From Gammaproteobacteria bacterium (lineage in GTDB: Bacteria > Pseudomonadota > Gammaproteobacteria > SAR86 > TMED112): a stretch of 5,586 nt of DNA. How positions within the stretch are numbered: position 1 is the first letter of the stretch; each line of letters begins with the position of its first letter. The notes under the pieces are model-generated. The model had not been told where the DNA came from, did not search any database, and was given only the letters and a program-made list of their open reading frames with translations. Below are positions 1 to 5,586 of this stretch, one piece after another. Location: assembly GCA_002683115.1 (NCBI GenBank), contig NYSP01000027.1, forward strand, positions 3,846-9,431, written 5' to 3'. Position numbers and translations under genes: made by a program.

Positions 1-1
1 C

Positions 2-247
2 CCTCAAGCTCCTGTTCACTTACTAATAATACCAATTAAAGAAATTGAGAAAGTATCTGACGCTCAAGTTGAAGATATTGAATTATTGGGGCATTTACTT
101 CATGTCTCAAAACAACTTGCTCAAGACTATGAGCTTAATGAAAATTACAGATTAATTATTAATAATGGGGCTGGAGCAGGGCAAAGTGTATTTCACATTC
201 ATGTTCATCTTATGGGTGGCAGGAATCTAAATTGGCCTCCAGGTTAA
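2..247 (+). CDS. hinT: HIT-family purine nucleoside phosphoramidase (HinT), 3' part only
   Basis: The reading frame is open from the window edge (first full codon at position 2) to TAA at 245-247, giving the last 81 residues; about 30-40 N-terminal residues lie outside. The histidine triad H-x-H-x-H is visible as HIHVHLMGG (residues 65-73 of the visible part), preceded by the GAGAGQSVFH segment and followed by the WPPG ending common in bacterial HinT proteins. The upstream QAPVHLLIIP stretch is the usual core strand before the long helix. HinT proteins are small cytosolic dimers that hydrolyse nucleoside 5'-phosphoramidates such as AMP-lysine; the central triad histidine is the nucleophile. 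The stop codon shares four bases with that of the small gene on the opposite strand. Family assignment is very secure; the physiological substrate is not. Confidence 0.93.
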   Translation, partial: PQAPVHLLIIPIKEIEKVSDAQVEDIELLGHLLHVSKQLAQDYELNENYRLIINNGAGAGQSVFHIHVHLMGGRNLNWPPG

Positions 248-264
248 ACAAAAGAGGCGCCAAT
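231..264. repeat. Imperfect inverted repeat spanning the hinT / small-gene stop codons
   Basis: ATTGGC at 231-236 pairs with GCCAAT at 259-264. After a two-base bulge (257-258) CTC at 237-239 pairs with GAG at 254-256. The loop of 14 bases contains the TTAA that holds both stop codons. Neither strand shows a T-run after the stem, so a standard intrinsic terminator is not supported. It may stabilise 3' ends of the convergent transcripts, or be chance. Confidence 0.3.
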
Positions 265-342
265 CAAAAGCATAAGGACTATAATGCCTATTAGACCAAA
301 AAAGATAACTATGTTCTTCATCACTGTTTTATCGTCATCCAT
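244..342 (-). CDS. Probable 32-residue single-span membrane protein
   Basis: Reading the minus strand from ATG at 342-340 gives 32 codons and TAA at 246-244. The product begins MDDDKTVMKN and continues as one uninterrupted hydrophobic stretch (about residues 10-32, rich in I, L, V, F and G). Lys5 and Lys9 just before the span suggest the N-terminus stays in the cytoplasm. I do not recognise a family. Three things support a real gene: the composition is exactly that of a small membrane protein; its stop overlaps the hinT stop through one TTAA, the same geometry as the SDR/trxB pair in this window; and a TATAAA hexamer lies 8 bases before the start. Against it: no Shine-Dalgarno sequence, and at 33 codons chance is possible. 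A shorter start at Met8 would leave 25 residues. Confidence 0.5.
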   Translation of the reverse strand: MDDDKTVMKNIVIFFGLIGIIVLMLLIGASFV

Positions 343-365
343 AGAGGAATTTTATAAGTTTTATT
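343..365. promoter_or_regulatory. Short divergent promoter region centred on a symmetric TTATAA
   Basis: Only 23 bases separate the start codons of the small minus-strand gene (342) and the acyltransferase gene (366). In the middle lies the palindrome TTATAA (352-357). Read rightwards it gives TATAAG (353-358) ending 7 bases before the plus ATG; read leftwards it gives TATAAA (356-351) ending 8 bases before the minus ATG. Each matches the sigma70 -10 consensus at five of six positions. I see no convincing -35 hexamer at 16-18 bases in either direction. AGAGGA at 343-348 could be a Shine-Dalgarno for the plus gene, but it is 17 bases from its ATG, too far to be convincing. Promoter function is inferred. 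Confidence 0.42.
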
Positions 366-1463
366 ATGATTCGCATAGAACCCTACGCAGATAAAGAGGT
401 TAAATCTGTATTAAATAGATTGCTTGAAGATAAAGCTTTTCTAAATTTTATAAAAGATAATTTAAATAAATCGACATCTAAATTTTTATCGATACCCGGT
501 TCTTCTTTTTTAGTTCTTCAGCTTTTTAAAAATAAAGTTAAAAACATAAAGACCGTTGACGAATTTCAAGTCCAAGTTAAATTAGTTCTGCAAAGTATAG
601 TGAAGCAGACTATAGAGAACTTTAGTACCAATGTTTCAGAAATACTTGAGCCTAATAAACCATATTTATTTATTAGCAATCATAGGGACATAACTTTAGA
701 TTCAGCACTATGTAACCACGCCATAGATTCAATTGGTCTTGAAACAACATACAATGCAATAGGCGACAATTTAGTAAGCGTCAATTGGATGGGAGATTTG
801 CTGCGACTTAATAAAAGTTTCGTCATATCCAGATCTGGAGAATCAAAAAAAGATATTTATTCAAATCTATCTAGAGCTTCAAAATTTATTAAAGAAAAAC
901 TTGAGAATGGTTCTCATGTTTGGATAGCGCAGAAACAAGGCAGGTCAAAAGACGGATTAGATAAAACTGATCCTGCGGTACTTAAGATGCTTCATATTGC
1001 ATTAAGAAAAGAAATGTCATTTGAGCACATGGTCAGCAAATATAATATAGTTCCTTGTTCAATCTCATATGAAATTGATCCATTAGCAAAAGAAAAAGCA
1101 CAACAATTAAACGACTCAGCATCAAAAAAAGATAATGAAGATATTACACACATTTTTAAGGGTGTAATGTTAGATAAAGGCAATGTTGCTTTAAATTTTG
1201 GCAAACCTATTGAAGGTGAATTTAGTGCAGAAGAAATGGCTAAAGAAATAGATAATGTAATTTTAGGTAACTATAAATTGTGGGATACAAATATATATGC
1301 CTATAAATTTTTATATGAAACTGTTAAAGACGACGAATACCCAAATGCAAGTGCATATTTCAATAATTTGAGGTCTGTTATGACTAACAAAGAGTTAGAA
1401 TATATAATGAATCAGTATGCAAATCCTTATAAAGCGCAAATGGAATTAAAAGATGGAAGATAA
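366..1463 (+). CDS. PlsC-superfamily glycerolipid acyltransferase
   Basis: The 365-residue product carries the blocks of the glycerol-3-phosphate / 1-acylglycerol-3-phosphate acyltransferase superfamily. Block I is FISNHRDITLDS with His106, Asp108 and Asp112. Block II is NKSFVISRS (149-157, Arg156). Block III is WIAQKQGRSKDG (186-197), followed by DKTDP. Block IV is VPCSISYE (229-236). The spacing from His106 to Asp112 is HX5D instead of the textbook HX4D; this NHRDI-x-LD form is, as I recall, typical of a bacterial subfamily whose members also have WIAQREGR and VPxSISYEYDP. No membrane span is obvious; the enzyme is probably a peripheral membrane protein transferring acyl groups to a glycerolipid or related acceptor. 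The acceptor cannot be read from sequence. The ATG is chosen because the frame is closed by TAA shortly upstream. Its last 11 bases overlap the next small gene, indicating an operon with 1453-1590 and the reductase. Confidence 0.87.
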   Translation: MIRIEPYADKEVKSVLNRLLEDKAFLNFIKDNLNKSTSKFLSIPGSSFLVLQLFKNKVKNIKTVDEFQVQVKLVLQSIVKQTIENFSTNVSEILEPNKPYLFISNHRDITLDSALCNHAIDSIGLETTYNAIGDNLVSVNWMGDLLRLNKSFVISRSGESKKDIYSNLSRASKFIKEKLENGSHVWIAQKQGRSKDGLDKTDPAVLKMLHIALRKEMSFEHMVSKYNIVPCSISYEIDPLAKEKAQQLNDSASKKDNEDITHIFKGVMLDKGNVALNFGKPIEGEFSAEEMAKEIDNVILGNYKLWDTNIYAYKFLYETVKDDEYPNASAYFNNLRSVMTNKELEYIMNQYANPYKAQMELKDGR

Positions 1464-1586
1464 TCAAAACGAAGATCAATTTTATAATTCAAAAGAGGAC
1501 GAGGAAAATTCAAATTCAGATGCTAATGTAGCCCTTGTGATGATTGTCTGTGGTGTCATTGCTGCCTCAATTTGGGTAAGTTCACT

Positions 1587-1590
<4 letters not shown>
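1453..1590 (+). CDS. Small acidic protein with one C-terminal membrane span (45 residues)
   Basis: ATG at 1453-1455 opens a 45-codon frame ending in TGA at 1588-1590. It overlaps the acyltransferase gene by 11 bases in another frame, and its TGA overlaps the reductase ATG as ATGA, so it fills the whole gap between the two. GGA at 1442-1444 lies at a workable distance as a weak ribosome-binding site. Residues 1-25 are hydrophilic and strongly acidic (nine Asp/Glu, one Lys, many Asn, Gln and Ser); residues 26-42 form one membrane helix with Cys33 and Gly34 inside, and the protein ends WVSSL. The family is not recognised. The position suggests a small membrane partner or anchor for the flanking lipid enzymes, but that is only inference. 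The junction geometry is the strongest evidence that the gene is real. Confidence 0.75.
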
Positions 1591-3359
<1,769 letters not shown>

Positions 3360-5456
3360 ATGTCAATCGATAGAATATATAGAGAGTTTTTTGGCTTTAG
3401 TTTGATAATTCTGTCACTTTTTTTATTTGTGAGCCTACTAACATTTTCTGCTCAGGATAATATTTTTAATGCATTTGATAGTTCTAAAGTTTATTTGAAT
3501 AATTTTGGCTATCTTGGTGCTCTGTTCTCATCCATATCTTTAAGTTATATAGGTTATTCATCTTATTACCTGACACTGATATTTTTTTATTTTGGAATGG
3601 TTCTTTTCTTCTCTTCATCATCAAAAGACCTCTCAGAAAGATTAAATTTTATCAACCATATTTTGTTTGCTTTCATATCAATATTTCCGCTATCGCTTTT
3701 TCTGATGAGTTTTGTTGACAGCTCTACACATCAGGTAGCAATACTTGAAATAAGTTCAGGTGGAATAGCAGGTGAAAATTTAGCCTTGATTACCTCTAAT
3801 TATTTACCTTATATGTGGGTAGGCTCTATCTCAGCTGTGTTGTTTCTGACGTTACAATATTTTATTTTTTACGACTTTCTAAATTTTGTTAATACCATTA
3901 TTTCGAAAGATAAGAAAAAGATAGCAACTAAACCCAAAAATATTGTTAAAGAAGTTAAAAAGCCCGATGAGCCAAAACCTGTTACTAAGGAAGTCACATC
4001 TAAACCAGAAGTTAAAGAAGAAATTGTCCAAGAAGATTTCATTGATTTGCTTGATAAGAAAATTGATGATACCAGTGATGTTACAAAAGATTATTTAGAC
4101 AATCTTTCAGAAAATCTAGTAAACAAATTGGAAGAATTTGGCATTGAGGGCAGGGTAGAGGGTTCATTGCCTGGCCCTGTAATTACAAGATTTGAGATTA
4201 GTTTGGCTCCTGGAACTAAAGCAAGTCAAGTTACAAACATAGCTAATGATCTTGCTCGTTCTTTAGCAGTTAAAAGCGTACGAGTAGTTGAGGTAATTGA
4301 AGGAAAGTCATCTATAGGTATAGAGATTCCAAACCCCAAAAGAAAAGTTGTCACCCTGTATTCAAGTATTAATGAATTTGAAAAAGATTCACTTAAACCT
4401 CTTGAGTTCTGTGTAGGTAAAGATATTGCTGGAGAAAGCTCAAAAATTGACCTGCAACAACTTCCTCACTTATTGATTGCTGGAACTACGGGATCAGGTA
4501 AGTCTGTTGGAGTAAACTCCATTTTACTTAATTTGCTACGTAATAACTCAGCAGCAAACTTAAAATTGTTACTCATAGATCCAAAGATGCTTGAATTATC
4601 TGTTTACGACGATATTCCACATTTAATAACACCTGTAATTACAGACATGCAAAAAGCAGCCAACGGCCTAAATTGGTGTGTAAAAGAAATGGATAGAAGA
4701 TATAAATTGATGTCAATTTTGGGCGTGAGAAGCCTTGAAGGCTACAATCAGAAAGCTTCAAAACCTTCTTCTATTCCACAAGAACAAAAAGAATTACTCC
4801 TTGAGGAAACAGATGGGGATATATCAGCACTTCCATATATTGTTGTTGTGATAGACGAGCTTGCAGATTTAATGATGGTCACTGGTAAAAAAGTTGAACA
4901 ATTGATTGCTCGTTTAGCGCAAAAAGCTAGGGCATCAGGGATTCACTTGGTTATTGCAACTCAAAGACCATCAGTTGATGTGATTACAGGTCTAATCAAG
5001 GCTAATATTCCGTCTAGAATGTCATTCTTAGTTTCATCAAAGGTTGATTCTAGAACAATTTTAGATCAAGGCGGAGCCGAACAATTGCTCGGTAAGGGTG
5101 ATATGTTGTTCATAGAACCTGGCACATCAATACCAAAAAGAATACATGGTGCATTTGTAAAAGATGATGAGGTACAAAAAATTACAAAACATCTTAGGCA
5201 GTCAGGCAAACCTAATTACATTGAAGAAGTTACAAAAAGTATCGAAGTACAAGAGATGCTTTCGGACAATGAAAATGATGACGAACTCTATAATGAAGCA
5301 GTTGAGTTTGTTGTCGAAACTAGAAGGGCTTCAATATCTTCTATTCAAAGAAAATTCAGAATAGGTTACAACAGAGCAGCACGTCTAATAGAAACAATGG
5401 AAGAGAATGGAATTGTTTCGCCAATGAATTCTAATGGCACAAGAGAAGTGCTCTGA
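3360..5456 (+). CDS. ftsK: DNA translocase FtsK, short-linker form
   Basis: FtsK links division to chromosome segregation: its N-terminal domain sits in the septal membrane, and its hexameric C-terminal motor pumps DNA and activates XerCD recombination at dif. The 698-residue product has hydrophobic segments at about 12-30, 51-84, 99-119 and 151-175, then a K/E/P-rich linker from about 182 to 225. The motor follows: alpha part (about 226-345), Walker A GTTGSGKS (375-382), Walker B IVVVIDE (494-500), the conserved ARLAQKARASGIHL region and ATQRPS (533-538). The gamma winged-helix domain (about 640-698) keeps the FRIGYNRAARLIE recognition segment that reads KOPS and contacts XerD in relatives. 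The linker is far shorter than the roughly 600 residues in E. coli, and the protein ends at REVL, just before the short tail seen there. The start is chosen because the first helix follows at once; no Shine-Dalgarno is present. It overlaps lolA by one base. Confidence 0.97.
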   Translation: MSIDRIYREFFGFSLIILSLFLFVSLLTFSAQDNIFNAFDSSKVYLNNFGYLGALFSSISLSYIGYSSYYLTLIFFYFGMVLFFSSSSKDLSERLNFINHILFAFISIFPLSLFLMSFVDSSTHQVAILEISSGGIAGENLALITSNYLPYMWVGSISAVLFLTLQYFIFYDFLNFVNTIISKDKKKIATKPKNIVKEVKKPDEPKPVTKEVTSKPEVKEEIVQEDFIDLLDKKIDDTSDVTKDYLDNLSENLVNKLEEFGIEGRVEGSLPGPVITRFEISLAPGTKASQVTNIANDLARSLAVKSVRVVEVIEGKSSIGIEIPNPKRKVVTLYSSINEFEKDSLKPLEFCVGKDIAGESSKIDLQQLPHLLIAGTTGSGKSVGVNSILLNLLRNNSAANLKLLLIDPKMLELSVYDDIPHLITPVITDMQKAANGLNWCVKEMDRRYKLMSILGVRSLEGYNQKASKPSSIPQEQKELLLEETDGDISALPYIVVVIDELADLMMVTGKKVEQLIARLAQKARASGIHLVIATQRPSVDVITGLIKANIPSRMSFLVSSKVDSRTILDQGGAEQLLGKGDMLFIEPGTSIPKRIHGAFVKDDEVQKITKHLRQSGKPNYIEEVTKSIEVQEMLSDNENDDELYNEAVEFVVETRRASISSIQRKFRIGYNRAARLIETMEENGIVSPMNSNGTREVL
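4148..4155 (+). other. KOPS-like octamer GGGCAGGG within ftsK
   Basis: GGGCAGGG matches the E. coli FtsK-orienting consensus GGGNAGGG exactly and is the only match I found on either strand. It lies in codons for Gly-Arg-Val of the alpha domain, so it may simply be coding sequence; the motif used by this organism is unknown. Confidence 0.25.
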
Positions 5457-5586
5457 TGAAATATCTAATCTTTTTTTTACTAGTAAATATGCTCAATGCT
5501 GAAGAAGTAAAAAATTTATACGACAACTTTGATGCACAGATAACAATTCAAAAAAATGAAGACATTGTTTCAAAAGGAAATATTAG
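5456..5586 (+). CDS. lolA: Outer-membrane lipoprotein carrier protein LolA, 5' part only
   Basis: ATG at 5456-5458 overlaps the ftsK stop as TGATG, and the frame stays open to the window edge, giving 43 residues. GAGAAG (5443-5448) is a weak ribosome-binding site. The start MKYLIFFLLVNMLNA looks like a short Sec signal peptide with likely cleavage after Ala15, followed by EEVKNLYDNFDAQITIQKNED and a turn into SKGNI, which fits the first helix and strand of mature LolA (F-x-A-x-x-x-Q pattern, then a residue-G strand). LolA is the periplasmic chaperone that accepts lipoproteins from the LolCDE complex and delivers them to the outer membrane. The call leans on the well-known ftsK-lolA gene order as well as the short sequence. 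Eight consecutive T (5471-5478) lie in the signal-peptide codons; the frame is intact there. Confidence 0.8.
   Translation, partial: MKYLIFFLLVNMLNAEEVKNLYDNFDAQITIQKNEDIVSKGNI

Noticed and set aside
681..704. Acyltransferase block I as a degenerate active site (HX5D, not HX4D)
   Set aside because: The NHRDI-x-LD form is, as far as I recall, the normal pattern of this bacterial subfamily, and blocks II-IV are intact, so loss of activity is not supported.
992..1204. 70-codon open frame on the minus strand inside the acyltransferase gene
   Set aside because: It lies wholly antisense to a gene with clear conserved motifs, shows no recognisable domain, and has no independent promoter or ribosome-binding evidence.
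5164..5364. 66-codon plus-strand open frame inside ftsK
   Set aside because: It is an out-of-frame shadow of the FtsK gamma-domain region, whose conserved residues account for the sequence.

Overview
The window looks like a piece of a compact, AT-rich bacterial chromosome (roughly one-third G+C by eye), most likely a gammaproteobacterium with a streamlined genome. This rests on three things. The order trxB (divergent), ftsK, lolA is the classical gammaproteobacterial arrangement, here without the lrp gene that sits between trxB and ftsK in E. coli. The FtsK motor and gamma domains have gammaproteobacterial signatures. Gene packing is extreme, with overlapping stops, ATGA and TGATG junctions and almost no spacer DNA. 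A SAR86-like marine lineage would fit, but that is inference; no rRNA or other taxonomic marker is present.

Layout: (1) 2-247 (+) is the 3' end of a HIT-family hydrolase (hinT). (2) 244-342 (-) is a probable 32-residue single-span membrane protein, convergent with hinT. (3) 366-1463 (+) is a PlsC-superfamily glycerolipid acyltransferase. (4) 1453-1590 (+) is a small overlapping gene for a 45-residue acidic protein with one C-terminal membrane span. (5) 1587-2378 (+) is an RhlG/FabG-like short-chain dehydrogenase/reductase, coupled to the small gene through ATGA. (6) 2375-3304 (-) is thioredoxin reductase, convergent with the reductase. (7) 3360-5456 (+) is the DNA translocase FtsK with a very short linker. 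(8) From 5456 (+) comes the 5' end of lolA, cut by the window edge. No stretch over 300 bases lacks a gene; the longest untranslated interval is the 55 bases between trxB and ftsK.

The acyltransferase, small membrane protein and reductase form one tightly overlapping operon that probably acts in acyl-lipid metabolism (inference). ftsK and lolA form a second operon, for chromosome segregation at division and for lipoprotein transport to the outer membrane. trxB is a separate housekeeping redox gene.

There is no sign of a dramatic new system such as defence, mobile element or CRISPR. The points worth a second look are two small membrane-protein genes missed by length cut-offs, a 23-base divergent intergenic region built around a symmetric TTATAA, -10-like hexamers 7-8 bases before all four candidate transcription-unit starts (suggesting leaderless mRNAs), convergent gene pairs that share one TTAA as both stop codons, and a KOPS-like octamer inside ftsK.
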